A stretch of 64,000 nucleotides of DNA from Colias croceus (taxonomy: Eukaryota > Arthropoda > Insecta > Lepidoptera > Pieridae), in NCBI RefSeq assembly GCF_905220415.1, contig NC_059543.1, positions 1,116,001 to 1,180,000 on the forward strand, written 5' to 3'. Positions 46,123 through 58,489 of the stretch are shown here, piece after piece. The notes under the pieces are model-generated. The model ran no database searches. It had not been told where the DNA came from and saw nothing but the letters and a program-made list of their open reading frames with translations. Position 1 is the stretch's first letter. Each line of letters opens with the position of its first letter. The position numbers were made by a program, and so were the translations under genes.

Positions 46123-46334
46123 TCTATACTAATATTATAAAGCTGAAGAGTTTGTTTGTTTGTTTGAACGCGCTAATCTCAGGAACTACTGGTCCGATTT
46201 GAAAAATTCTTTCAGTGTTAGATAGCCCATTTATCGTCGAAGGCTATAGGCTCACTCTAAGACCAACCTAATCACGCTAATCAAATCATCACGCTAAGCC
46301 CAACAGTGCGAGTGAAACCGCGGGGGACAGCTAG
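46123..46334 (+). mobile_element. Helitron, AAGCTGAAGAGTTTG family
   Basis: It runs from A|TCTATACTAATATTATAAAG to GAAACCGCGGGGGACAGCTAG|T, with CGCGCTAATCTCAGGAACTA and ACTGGTCCGATTTGAAAAAT inside. Four further copies follow at 47523, 48476, 49223 and 54624. Confidence 0.8.
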
Positions 46335-46369
46335 TTTTAATATAGTTTAATAACTTTCTCAAAGTATGA

Positions 46370-46445
46370 TCGTCTCTTTCGTACGCGTGTGCCTAAAAAA
46401 CGAGAGTTCCTGGGTTCGTTTCCCGGTGAGGTCGAACGATTCATC
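46370..46445 (+). mobile_element. Degenerate tRNA-derived SINE head
   Basis: CCTGGGTTCGTTTCCCGG is a near-consensus B box in a T-arm-like hairpin. The upstream A box is degraded. Confidence 0.35.
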
Positions 46446-47434
46446 AAGAAAAAGGACTTCATTTTCTTCATTTTTTCAAATTAACCAATATAACTTCATT
46501 TTTTGTAATTCATAAGACAATGTGCAATTATTGACATGATGACAACTAACGCAGCAATCACGTAGGTTTCTCTGAATAAGTAGCTTTTTATTACCTTAGT
46601 GTACATAACAAATAAATAAGAAATCTTATCTTTTATTTAATTTGTGTGTAATTTTAAAGATTTTTAGTAAATAGTAAATACATATTCGCTTGAGCTTGTA
46701 ACGCAGGACTAATGACATAAGATAAGGAGGTTTGCGTTTAAAAGCCAATCAGTTTTTACATATAAAACGCTAAACAGATGCAAATGTGGGAAATTAAATG
46801 CAATAATATCACCGATATTGCTAAGGATGTAATTCGGATTCCAGACTAAAATGATGAAAAGAACTTAGTTAATTGTATTTTTTATATTAGATTTTTAATA
46901 GATTTTCATCTCTATGCATTTTCTAGGCAGCTTTCGGATTCGAATTTAGTTCATGAATTATCCGAGAAAATTTATATTTAAAAAACGATAATAAAAAAGG
47001 GTTTTCAAACTCTACCTTCATTATCTATTGATTTTCATCACCAAATAATTTATAAAAACTAAAACTAAACTAATAAATCGCGTTTAAAATCCGTTAAACT
47101 CTTTAATTTCTAAACTAAAATTACTCAAAAAGTCGAAATCGCATTCGTACCGATGTTATGCCCTCCCAATCTCACACATAATATACGTAGAAATACGACT
47201 TAATACATATATTTTCACGAAGGAGCCGATATAATGGTATCATTGAATATGTATTAACTTTAACAGATCGGACGTGGCCCAGAAATTGGCTTGTTATCAT
47301 AATTTTATTACTCACAATAAGTACTCGGCTTGACTTCGTTAGCTGGTAAACATTTTTGGGAAGATCGTCGTATTGACTTGTATACTGTGTCGTTAAATTA
47401 ATATAATACATGTATTATACGATAAAATTCATAT

Positions 47435-47520
47435 ATCAAACATTTATTTATTCAATTAGACTTCTTTTAGAAGCACTTTCGAATTGTCATTACATATTTC
47501 ATTTACCACCGATTCGGAAA
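47435..47520 (+). mobile_element. Fragment of a dispersed SINE-like repeat
   Basis: CAAACATTTATTTATTCAAT, AGACTTCTTTTAGAAGCAC and TTTACCACCGATTCGGAAA are shared with 61778-61915, where the sequence continues into AGAAGAACCGGCAAGAAACT. Confidence 0.5.
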
Positions 47521-47522
47521 TA

Positions 47523-47712
47523 TGTATACTTAATATTATAAAGCTGAAGAGTTTGTTTGTTTGTTTGAACGCGCTAATCTCAGGAACTTCTGGTCCGATT
47601 TGAAAAATTCTTTCGCTGTTAGATAGCCCATTTATCGAGGAAGGCTATCATGCTATATCACGCTAAGCAACAGGAGCGGAGCACTGCGGATAAAACCGTG
47701 GGGCACAGCTAG
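47523..47712 (+). mobile_element. Helitron, AAGCTGAAGAGTTTG family
   Basis: The 5' end is slightly degraded (TACTTAATATTATAAAGC). It ends ACCGTGGGGCACAGCTAG|T. Confidence 0.75.
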
Positions 47713-48475
47713 TTGCATACTATATTATAATAGGTATTGTACATAAATATGTAGACAGAAAGGATTGTTTTAAATATTATGTGTATTGTACGACAAAATA
47801 AGTAAGTACAATGTATTGTACATAGAGATATAGAAAAAGGATATTTTAATATTATGTTATTTGACAAGACAGTGTGTTTCAAATGTTTGGTAATAATTTG
47901 TAAGACCGTTAATATCTTTCTTTTTGTATTTTACTTCAGAGGTAGAAAGTATTTTTCTTCTATTTCTTCGTAAACATTTTGGTTAATTAAAAGAAAATTT
48001 ATACGGAAGTTTATTAGTTTCTGAGTTGAATTGAAGTCTCTCATATTGCATAATTCCTGGGATCTATATTTTTATTAGTTTTATCCTAGAAGCTAGCAAT
48101 TTTATTTTTTGCTGGAACATTTTATTAAAAGCTCGAAAACGCTTTAAACTGAATTACCCGGGTTTTACAACTTCATAAAAGTAGGAGAAAGGAAAACAAT
48201 AACACAGAAGTACTTTGCAAACAAACTGACCCAGTTTTCGGATTGAATGCAGTTGGCCAATAGAGAAGCCTAAAAGGCACAAAATAATAATCTAGAAGTG
48301 TACTGGAAAATAAAGCTAAAAGGATTTACACAATAATTGAGATAACTATCTGGTGGATATCGTTTGTCGGTTTGGGTACCTATTTGTTTAAGATGAACTA
48401 TTTTATTATTATATACCTAGGATGTTTTATATTTTTTGACTTGCTTTACTAGATTTCGCATTTTCTAAAACCTAA

Positions 48476-48677
48476 TCTATACTAAGTAATATTATAAAGC
48501 TGAGGAGTTTGTTTGTTTGTTTGAATGCGCTAATCTCAAGAACTACTGGTCCGATTTGAAAAATTATTTCGATGATGGATAGCCCATTTAACGAGGAAGG
48601 CTATAGGCTATAATATATCATCACGTTAAGACCGACAGAAGCGGAGCCACGCGGGTGAAGCCGCGGAGCGCAGCTAG
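48476..48677 (+). mobile_element. Helitron, AAGCTGAAGAGTTTG family
   Basis: It starts A|TCTATACTAAGTAATATTAT and ends GAAGCCGCGGAGCGCAGCTAG|T. It is followed at 48690-48810 by a truncated minus-strand copy of the family at 25719. Confidence 0.8.
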
Positions 48678-48836
48678 TAAATTATATAATTCCTCCTTCC
48701 TCTTGAATCGCTCTATCTATTAAAAAACCGCATCAAAATCCGTTGAGTAGTGTTAAAGATTTAAGCATAAATAGGGACAGAGAAAGAAACTTTTTTTATA
48801 TTATTTAGTTATATAAATCATTATCTAGTTTCCTTC

Positions 48837-48965
48837 AATTTCGAGAGCCCCATGGTCCCCAGTGGGGTATGGGGCAAATGTCTTAACATTTTCTCCATAC
48901 CATATAAGTAACGATCAGAGATACAGATGTTGAGATTTTATCTGTTCTGACTTGTTTTACAGAAA
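48837..48965 (-). mobile_element. Truncated copy of the tRNA-derived SINE
   Basis: It shares CCCATGGTCCCCAGTGGGG and the following GGGGCA...CATCTGT region with the 26455 SINE, but lacks the tRNA-like head. Confidence 0.5.
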
Positions 48966-49222
48966 ATAGTTGTCCTGCCTTCCGTGCCTACAACTTACAA
49001 GAGTCAGAAATAGGACCGAGCGATAATAGCGATAATAGATTAGAGCTTAATATATAACTATCTCAGCATACTTTGTTCTGCCTGCTTATCATTTATGTTG
49101 GCCGATTCTAAGATTTATCCAAGCACACAAAATTTCATGAAAATCAGTCCACTACTTTAGAGGAGTATGGTTACTTACATTGTGACACGAAAATTGTATG
49201 TATTTTATAGAAAGAAAGAAAA

Positions 49223-49432
49223 TCTGTAGGTACTAATATTATAAAACTGAAGAGTTTGATTGTTTGTTTGTTTCAACGCGCTAATCTCAGGAACTACTGG
49301 TCCGATTTGAAAAATTCTTTCCGTGTTAGATAACCCACTCATCGAGGAAGGCTTATAGGTAAGTATATATTATCATCATGCTAAGACCAACAGGAGCGGA
49401 CCCACGCGGGTAAAACCGCGCTGCACAGCTAG
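49223..49432 (+). mobile_element. Helitron, AAGCTGAAGAGTTTG family
   Basis: It contains ACTAATATTATAAAACTGAA and ends AAACCGCGCTGCACAGCTAG|T. Confidence 0.75.
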
Positions 49433-50328
49433 TAAATTATGTAGAAGCGGCCGCGGCTGTAGCCTTAGTTTGTATTACTTGCGTGGTAGCAGTAGAAATA
49501 TTGTAATAAATATCGTAATATCTTTATGACGTCATTGCTGCTAACTTTTCTGAGACTCAACGCCCACCAGTTTCCTATTGGATATAATATATAGTTATTA
49601 AATAAGTTGCAAGTTACTATCGAATTTCTGTACAATCTAATCCCAGAAGACTATCCATTGTGACATAATATTTCACTTTTTATGACATAGGTGGGTCTGT
49701 AGGGTGACCATTAATTAGTAACTTTGAGAACTTAATTTTATGATGATTTAGTTACCGAAAATAGAATTTACAATGCTGAATCTACTAAGATGTAAGATGA
49801 AAATATTACCTATGTACATAATTAATGAAGTTGAAGTCAAAAAGCCCTAAATTGAAGTTGGGAAATAACAATACATGGTAATCTATGCAAAGATTTTATA
49901 ATGCGCGTTATTCTGTAATGCACTTTTCAACGTTTTCCATCGATTTTTCTATAAAGAAAAAATTAAGAAATATTTATAGAAAAGTTTTGATAGACTTTCT
50001 TTTTATATTCTTTATTTATACTTCTTACATATCCCATTTATATGACTTTTCGTTATTTTGGTCACCCTCAAGACCAGAGTGGCGTAAAATATTGGGAAAA
50101 AGATGCGACAGGGAGTTTTACGGCTTTAGTAAGGGACTGTTTTAGTCGCCTCTATAAAGAAGCCTCCATTTTGCACATCTATTACGTTTCTTTTATGTTA
50201 TTATTAAATTATAGCTTCAAAAGTACTTGCATTAATTGGTGTGATCGATGGACTGAAATATTAACAAATAATATTAGAAAAAGAGTAGATTATTTTATTA
50301 TTAGAAGAATTTTGAACACGTTGCATTT

Positions 50329-50641
50329 TTGACGTGACAACGTATTATAATTCGATAGAGCCGGCTGAACGCACGAAAAAACATGACTCATGCGGCGTTA
50401 CCTCGCGCTCAGGCGTTCCGTAAGGCTTAAAGTGCAAGCGAGAGCGCGGAACGTGCGACAAAGAAGCACAATCGTTGTCACGTTCAACTATCGTCAGTAA
50501 ACCGACTTTACAGACAACCAATTTTTTGACATGACAATGTCTTATAATTCGATAGAGCCGGCTGCACGCACGAAAAAACATGACTCATGCGGCGTTACCT
50601 CGCTCTGAGGCGTTCCATGTAAGGCTTGAAGTGCAACCAAT
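50329..50641. repeat. Tandem copies of the TTGACGTGACAACG repeat
   Basis: The first copy (50329-50487, tail to about 50526) is followed directly by a second start TTGACATGACAATGTC and about 115 bp of the same sequence, ending at CAACCAATTTTTTT. It shares the block AAAACATGACTCATGCGGCG with the 38393 copy. Confidence 0.65.
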
Positions 50642-51743
50642 TTTTTTAATTAAATAAGGCTGAAGGAAAGTTTAAGTACTACTCAAATTACTTAATTTGA
50701 TTTAATTATCATATTTTAAGAACCCTTTACAGTGGTAGATATAAATGCGCAAAAACAGTTATTGAATAACATTTTAATCTTTTCCATAATAGAAAAAATG
50801 GGACACGTTAAAAACTTTACAAATATATTTATTCACCACACTTTACCTGTCGTTTCCCACTATTTTATGCAGAGAAATAGAATTGGTTATCCATTAAAAA
50901 TACGCGGCTATTCCATACGTTTTATTGAGTTGCGTATAAAATAGAATCGTTCTACATTCCGATATTGGGCCATAAGTTCCGCCAATACAGCGATAGAATA
51001 CAAAACATAGGCCAGTGGGGCTCATATTTGAAATACAGGGCCGGACTATAGTTTTCAGTTTTATTTTGATGTTAGAGCGTGAAAATTCGTAAATTGCAGT
51101 GTGATAAGATAATGTAAAGATATTATCTATGAAATCATTGCATAGAAAGCCCTTAGAAATAATAAATCGATATTATAGTTTGTAGTTCTTGTAGTTAAGT
51201 TATAAGTGCTTTAAAAATAATAATGACACAAAATAAATTCTCAATACCAAATCAATCAATCAACTTAAACATATGAGTAATATATGAATTAAATGGGAAA
51301 GAAGTTAATATTTTAATGATTTCAGATGATGATGATTTAATTTTGGTTATAATTTTAACAAAGCACATGCGTTATAATTGAAATCTAAACTAATTCTGTA
51401 TCAACTCAGTTTGAATCCACCTTTAGTTTTCACATAAGAAAAATGTAAATAATAATAAAATAAACAATAATCAGGGCCCTAAAAGGCCCCAATCCGGCCC
51501 TGTCACCATCGTGTTTGTGAATTTCCAGCAGTTCGTGATTGATTAAGTGTCACCGACTCGGCCTTTATGAATTCTGTTTGCGACCGCTTTCAGCCTAATG
51601 TATGTAGCGATACAAGAAATAAATTGATTTCGCTGTACGGCCCAATTATTAAATAGTATGTTTATTTGGGTCACGTAGAGAGGATTGGGTGAAATTTTGA
51701 GATGTGGGGAATATTGAAACTAGTGTTTTTTATAACTTTTATT
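50642..51743. other. Intergenic DNA, nothing recognised
   Basis: I see no gene. The short frame at 50732-50944 lacks any recognisable feature. The sequence is AT-rich, with a mildly GC-richer block near 51480-51630. Confidence 0.4.
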
Positions 51744-51868
51744 AAAGTGAAACTTCTTTAGACGCGTTGGGAGTAAATTTTCAAGGTCGCGTCATGGCAA
51801 TACCGTCACGTCGTGGAGTGACGACGATTTTGGTGTCTCTGAATCTTGCAATATAGGTTTCACCTCTG
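51744..51868 (+). mobile_element. GAAGTGAAACTTC-family MITE, short type
   Basis: It starts AAGTGAAACTTCTTTAGACG and ends ATAGGTTTCACCTC, with GGTCGCGTCATGGCAATACC inside and ACACGTGTGCTCGGCACAC just outside. Confidence 0.65.
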
Positions 51869-52055
51869 ACACGTGTGCTCGGCACACACGCTCTTTTTTA
51901 GTAGTATTGATCTTTACGACATTATGGTTTATTTAAACCCTTTAAGAGAATTTGAGATATAATTTGGCGCTGAAAAATTTATAAGTACATTTTTTTGATT
52001 TCGATGGACTCAGATTCACACGCGAACCCATAGATCTATTTAACTACTTACGGAA

Positions 52056-52206
52056 TACGGTCTTACTAATAAAATGTTACCCAACTAGTTTTTGCAATAG
52101 CCTATCTTCTTTTTATGATTGACGTTTCATGTGAGCAAGAGCAGGACACAGTTGAAAAAATGGTAGAAATTTATCCATTGTTTAACTTTTTATTAGTAAG
52201 GCCGTT
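52056..52206. mobile_element. AACGGCCTTACT-type MITE, copy 2
   Basis: It has the same termini and core as the element at 3032-3202 but is about 20 bp shorter inside. Confidence 0.7.
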
Positions 52207-52274
52207 AAAATATAGAAAACCTATAAAGAGAGAATTGTTTATTTTTTTACCCCTACATCTCTATTTTTACTTAC

Positions 52275-52358
52275 TTATTTAGTCTTAGATTAAGGATTGG
52301 TCTCCGCGCGCGCGGTCGTAGCGCGGTCGTAACCAATCCTTAATCTAAGTTATTTAGT
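52275..52358. mobile_element. Ultra-short 66-bp TIR element with 9-bp target duplication
   Basis: The perfect 18-bp inverted ends CTTAGATTAAGGATTGGT (52284-52301) and their complement (52332-52349) enclose 30 GC-rich bases containing GCGCGGTCGTA twice. TTATTTAGT is directly repeated outside (52275-52283, 52350-52358). A 9-bp duplication would suit a Mutator-like transposase; read as 8 bp it would suit hAT. Confidence 0.7.
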
Positions 52359-54070
52359 ATTACTTATACGAACATAATACATATTTTAATAAGTACCATC
52401 TATTTAATTCCAAGTCCAGAAACTTTTTTGTTTTTATCAAAGAACATGCTATTTCGACTCCACTTCTTTTACCAAATTGTGAATAATATTACCATACAAC
52501 TACATTTTCTTATAAAATTGCGCATACACGCAATATGCTACAATAGGAGCCCATATAATACGCCCATAAAGAACTACTATACAGAACCACTTTAGTAAAG
52601 GTTGCGTAACATTACCCCATCATGCATGGATATAAAAAGCCTAATCATTGTAAACACAGCAGTGGTTAATGAGAATGGCCGTCATTTCACGTCCCAAAGG
52701 CCCGAGATCGAGCACTGTGCTACAATGTAAAGGTTGACGTAGATTATGTAGAATATGCAAAATGTTTGTAAAAATGTACCCGCTCTACATTGTTGGCAAA
52801 TTAATTGATCAAGATCGTTCATGTGTCAATGTTATTTATATATCTACATAAGCACAAGTCCTACTATATTCATAATTTTATAGTCCTTTCCAAATAAGAT
52901 GATTTCTGTGACACATCGATTTTTGACACGTGTAGAGATGTCTTTACTGAAATCATATCAATTGTTTCTGATAATCGATAATATTTTATATGGAAATGAA
53001 ATCGATTTGAATAATGTACCAAAATTAGTTATTTCGGCATTTCGCCATCAATTAACTAAGGAAACTTAGCAAAAAACAGCAACAAAAAGTCAACAATAAC
53101 AATTAGTAACATTAACAGAATACCACGTAAAGTATCAATATAAAAATGCAATTTGTATATATAAGGCTGACGCACTCGTACAGACGATTGACTCGATTGA
53201 CAAACGATCACAAGATGGGCGCCGATTATATGATTTCCAACTCTATGATTTTTCAACGATCCATTTCATGTACACGAATTGCGTAGGTATTATATTTTTG
53301 TGTTATTTTATTTTATTTTTCATTATATTAAACTAAACAATACTGTTTTTGATTTATAAGCTTAAGATGTTTCATTTTTATATTTTTGGTAATAATGCCG
53401 CCATAAAATAAAAATATTATGCACTAAAATTATTTTTCCGTTTTAAACATAAAATACGTAATTCGGAACACGATGAAGTGTCACAGGAATCATCATAGCT
53501 GAAAAGGACTATAATAAATTAATGTAATAAACATGTATTTAATATTTATTAGTAAGAGGTTATTATAAGATTCAGTTGGATAAATTAAGAACCAAATCTA
53601 TTCTAATTTTAAGCCAATTAAATAATTTTACAGAGGTTCAGAGTTTCTATTACTCCGTACATATTCAAGCATCGAAAACAACTGCCCATCTATGATTCAT
53701 AGCATGAATTGCATGCATGACATGTCAATTGAGCGCGCACCTTCATATCATATTCAGCAATATAGGTGGACAGCGATTAACAACGCGTAAACTGATTTAG
53801 TTCAAGCTGATTCTCAGTGTATTGTGGGGACATTTCACCTGTTTGTGTAATGGACCATGCTACCTTCATTTGGAGATCTTATTTTGATACTGTTTTGGGA
53901 CGTTTTGATTGTGTGTAGTGGTCGTGAAAATTGAGGTCACTTTGGTGGTGTTGGATATGGTTTTGTTGTGTTTATTTTGTATACCTTTTTAATGGTAGGT
54001 ATGTATTGCAAAGTAAGGTTAAAATAATATATTGTAAAATGTGAACGTAATAAGCTAAAATATAACTAAA
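52359..54070. other. Intergenic DNA, nothing recognised
   Basis: I see no gene or clear element. The small frame at 53056-53256 is not convincing. Confidence 0.4.
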
Positions 54071-54253
54071 CTAGCTTACCGCCCGCGGCTTCGCTCTCAT
54101 TGTCTAACACCGAATAAATTATATACTAAAACCTTCCCCTTGAATCACTCTATCTATTAAAAAAACCGCATCAAAATCCGTTGCGTAGTTTTAAAGATTT
54201 AAGCATACAAAGGGACATAGAGACAGAGAAAGCGACTTTGTTTTATATTATGT
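54071..54253 (-). mobile_element. Non-autonomous Helitron, third family
   Basis: It is the minus-strand copy of the 25719 family. Its end reads GAAGCCGCGGGCGGTAAGCTAG|T. Confidence 0.75.
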
Positions 54254-54623
54254 AAGTATGTAATAACTCGTGTAGTTTATAATCGCTTAGAGCGAAATAA
54301 TAAATTTAATCAAACTTTCAAGGAGTTTGTGCTCTAGTTATTTATTTCTTATATTATTTATACTGAAAAAAAAGGTGTTCCTTTTAATCGATCATGAAAT
54401 AAAGTTATAAAACTTATTAGATGAGCGTATAATTAATTATAATGTAGCATCCCCGAAACTCATTATTTTTCATTTCTAGTTTTTAACTTTTTAGTAAGAC
54501 ATATTAAAAATGTGTTGTGGCGATAGTTTTGGCAGTGCATTTATAGGCAATAATTAATGAGTTATACAATATTATACGACCTAAAATTTTTCGAATTTGA
54601 CTCTACATGTAATAGTAGCATAA

Positions 54624-54824
54624 TCTATACTATTAATATTATTAAGTTGAAGTGTTTGTTTGTTTGTTTGAACGCGCTAATCTCAGGAACTACTGGTCCG
54701 ATTTGAAAAATTCTTTTGCTGTTAGATAGCCCATTTATCGAGGAATTCTAAAGGCTATAATATATCATCACGCTAAGACCAACAGGAGCGGAGCAATGCG
54801 GGTAAAACCGCGGGACACAGCTAG
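54624..54824 (+). mobile_element. Helitron, AAGCTGAAGAGTTTG family
   Basis: It runs from A|TCTATACTATTAATATTATT to AAACCGCGGGACACAGCTAG|T. Confidence 0.8.
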
Positions 54825-56083
54825 TTAGCAATCATTAATACCTCTAGAACAGAAGAGAATAGGTTATCTATACATTTAAAAACAACTTAATGCTAATTGG
54901 TTTACAAAAACGCGCAGTCAACTAGTTTTATAAATATATTTATCTTACCTCATTAAGAGGCGCCGTATCAGCAAAACGAAATACACGTTTTATGGACCAT
55001 TAGTGAAGGGTAAAAGTAAATTTGCTGGAACTAAAATTGCGCCTTGCTACCATTAGGGTAACGAGGGGTCCGCTGACATTGCGCGGAGAGGGGCGGTTGC
55101 ACACTGATACGTTTTTTATATATATATAAAAAAAAGTGGCTAATTTAAAGTTGAGGTGTTCAAAAAAGTGTGTTGATAACGTTTAAAATTTAAAGTTAAG
55201 AAAGTTAAGAGGATTCGTGGTTTATGTTCAATGTTTAAAGTTAAAATATTAAAAAGTTATTTTGGATTTCGTTCTATACTTAAACTTGGGAAACATATCC
55301 TACGTTATATATTCACAGTTAAAATCTTAAAAAAAATTTCGTGGTTAAAGTTTTATATTTATACGCATAATACGCAAAAAGCTTTCTTAAACATTAAAAT
55401 TGCGACTCTAACGCGCATGGCTATACATGGCATATCCCACTATTGGTATACTAAGCGCGAAGGGACTTTTGCATACACTGATCACGTAAAACAACAAAAT
55501 TACGTTAAAAATTTTTTGCTTAATTTTTCCTGAAAATCCATGTTTTCTTCTCTAGCTTCGCGTAGCCGTCATATACCGCTTCTCTAATGTGAGCATTTTG
55601 TCTATGAAAACATAATCTTAAACGATAGCTCATGTGCTGGTGGCAATAATGGGCGGGTTGCTTGTTAGGGGTGTACACGTAGAGTTTTAAGAATTTATCT
55701 ATTTGAAAAAAATGCGTCTAGAATTTTTTAAGTATTTTTTACGTACTCAACGTATGTAAAACTATAACCTCCTTTGAGCTTAGTATACCAACAGTAGGAC
55801 ACCCTGTATAAACTGTGCTAACAGCGTATATATGTATTTATAACAACCTAGTAGTGCGGCTAATAGACACGTTATTACATAATATCTGAATTGAATAATA
55901 CTTCAATGCAAATAATAATTCCACATATTTTCAATTCACTTTTTAACCCAATTTTATAAAAACCAATGTGGCAGTGCCCTTACAACTAATGAAGCAAGAC
56001 ATCTGAACTACAAAATAGCTGGTTTCACATGGATTTAATAGACTACAGTAATTGTGGTAATTATCATAGTTAATTGTCTTTTT
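54825..56083. other. Intergenic DNA with a weak 100-codon frame
   Basis: The frame at 55231-55533 starts in a low-complexity AAAGTTAAAGTT-like region and shows no domain. It may be chance or repeat-derived. GGACACCCTGTATA near 55798-55811 looks like a lone transposon end. A palindrome TTTTTTATATATATATAAAAAA lies near 55112. Confidence 0.4.
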
Positions 56084-56276
56084 GAAGTGAAACTTCTTTA
56101 TCGGGGTTGGCAAAAAATTTTGTGTAACATTTTTTCGTTACGGGTGACATTTTTCCGTAACGCGCCATATTTTTCTTATCCCTAACACGCGTGGTTCGAT
56201 GTATTTCTGTAAAGTTGCATACCTATAGTACCTAAATTATTTTTTGTAAAATAAGGTTATAAAGAAGTTTCACTTC
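56084..56276 (+). mobile_element. GAAGTGAAACTTC-family MITE, long type
   Basis: It runs from GAAGTGAAACTTCTTTATCG to TAAAGAAGTTTCACTTC and is the counterpart of 5077-5263. ACGTGTGTACACTAGTACACG follows just outside, as it does (inverted) in the other copy. Confidence 0.7.
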
Positions 56277-56884
56277 TTACGTGTGTACACTAGTACACGC
56301 ACACATTTTTTAAGTTTTCTTCAGACTGCAAAGATTTTTATTCTTCCTAAACCTTTTTACCCGCATTAGCTAATTTCAGCACGTGGCTTCACTCGTTTTA
56401 CTCGGGCTTTGATTAGCGTTTGTGCTAGGTACTCTAGATATTAATCTATCTATGTTCTATTATGAATTTTTATAATTATTTATTGTGATTGTGAAATAAG
56501 AAATAAATAAATTTCATCAATATCTGGTAACCCGTTTTTACATGACGGAAACAAAAAAAAAACAAAGAATAAATGGACCATTTTAAACCTTACAGATTTT
56601 AATAGTGGTAGGATAATTAAAATGCGTTATTGTCTCTTGAACCATGAATACGGTAAAATAATGAAATGATATGAAACTTATTATATTTGTTGAAGCACAG
56701 TTGACGGGGCATTTCCTGTCTATGATTTATTTTGGTCATTTTAATATACACTGGACAGGATAATGACGAGTTGGAGTCCAAGTGAATGGGCATTATTACA
56801 GTAAAATGACGGTTATTTCTTCATTCATAGGTATGTGTTAAAAATGAATGAATGTCTGAATTAACAGATATTGTTCTTCTTTTT

Positions 56885-57009
56885 GAAGTGAAACTTCTTT
56901 AAGCGCGTTGAGAGTAAAGTTTCTCGATCGCGTTATGGCAATAACGTCACGTTATGGAGTAAGGCGACGATTTTGGTAGCTTTGAATCTTGCCAAAGAAG
57001 TTTCACTTC
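56885..57009 (+). mobile_element. GAAGTGAAACTTC-family MITE, short type
   Basis: It has intact ends GAAGTGAAACTTCTTTA and CAAAGAAGTTTCACTTC, and a following ACACGTGTGCTCGGCATACACG. It is the best-preserved member of its type here. Confidence 0.7.
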
Positions 57010-58187
57010 TGACACGTGTGCTCGGCATACACGCTCTTTTTTGTCATCGACGGTTATAGTGCTTGTGGGTTACCAGATAGTAAGCTCCACCACCGCCCAT
57101 GAACAATTCCAGAGGTTTGTAGACCTTACGTGCGTCTGCAAATGGTCTGTCGACTTTAAAAGGGATAAACATTGGATTGACGAGAGGAATTGAAGAAAGT
57201 TTCAAAGATTAATCAAAAGCTCTCTAGAAGACAGTTATTATATTAAATTCTATTTCTAATTAATTGTCTCTACACTAGTTCAAACTCGACATTCAGTTTG
57301 ATACAAACTCCTGGTTTAAATTAATACAAACATGAAACAGAACGAAACAAATTAAATTATAAAGTTATAGAAATACGTTTAATTTCACAAAACAACGACC
57401 AACGTTTAATTAATTGATAGAGTATGCGAATGACGTTGTCATAATAATTTATTATCTATTTTAATGTAAACAAATAAGTGGAATTTAAGTGTCTGTTTGT
57501 TATAACGAAATTGATAGGTTTTTAATATATGCTGTTAATACATTAAATAATTTGTTTAACAAAACAATAATAATGTAAATTTTACGTTCACATTATATTA
57601 AATTAATAATTATTTTGTGCAAGTAAAACGCAAACAATCGAACAGACAAATTTAATTTCATTTAACCCAATTTTATGTCTTGAGCAACAACCATCAAAAA
57701 TCGAAAATAACAAATTGTAGGCACAGTTGGAATATAATAGAACTTTTTTTTGATGCACATCTTTTGTTAAGGTCTCTAGGTATTTATTTCCATGAGAAAG
57801 GTCCTATTGAATAGAAAAGAAAAAGTATTATAAACGGTAAAACAAACAATCATCCAAGAATAAAAATAAATTTAGCAGTAACTTTGGATAAAACGATGAA
57901 TTCAGTTCCCTCCTTTATTGAGGATTTAATAAAAACGAAATCTTCATGTTTCCTTAAGCTTTCGTTATTGTGAAAATACAATTATTAATTTTCCTCAACA
58001 TTTTTACTATTACTTCCAGGGTAATAAATTCGAACCAGTATGATAAGTATCGTTTAAATCATAGTTCCGAACAGCCCAACGGGGAGCAATCTCGGAATAC
58101 ACAAGAAATATAACGTACATTTTCAAATACTTGCGATCTCAAAATATTAGGGAGCGCCGTATGACATACATAGTAAAAGTCAGTTGA

Positions 58188-58235
58188 CTATATAAAAATG
58201 AGGGTTGAATGCAGAGCGCCGGCGCTAAGAGAAAT
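58188..58235 (+). promoter_or_regulatory. Core promoter of the LRR gene
   Basis: TATATAAAAA at about 58189-58197 is the best TATA box near this gene, with transcription expected to start about 25-35 bp downstream (around 58220). Local sequence becomes GC-richer from here to 58490, as expected of a 5' untranslated region. Confidence 0.5.
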
Positions 58236-58363
58236 TCTCCTGAACGCAGTAGTTGCCTCAGACGAGTCGGCGCCGTCGGCCGGGACGGACGTGTAGAGCA
58301 ACCGTTCTAACCAAAAATTATCACGTGTGCACCTTCGTTACTCGACTGCGCCGGTAATTGAGT

Positions 58364-58475
58364 ATGAATGACAGACACGTCGCGATAACTCACCGTTCCC
58401 ACGCCCACCATGCGATCGAGAGCCCCTAAAATGCTCCGGCAAGTGCTAAAATATCTCATTTTCAACCCAGCATAA
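58364..58475 (+). promoter_or_regulatory. Two overlapping upstream ORFs
   Basis: uORF1 is 58364-58429 (21 codons plus stop, starting MNDRHVAIT). uORF2 is 58410-58475 (21 codons plus stop, starting MRSRAPKML) in a different frame. The second ends 14 bp before the main ATG. They could limit initiation at 58490 if the predicted start site is right. Confidence 0.5.
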
Positions 58476-58489
58476 GTTTCAAGTGCGAA

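Noticed and set aside
50042..50332. 96-codon ORF
   Set aside because: It overlaps another frame of similar length, leads straight into a dispersed repeat, and shows no recognisable motif.
55231..55533. 100-codon ORF as a gene
   Set aside because: It has a low-complexity start, no domain, no splice or promoter signals and no recognisable similarity. It could be chance.
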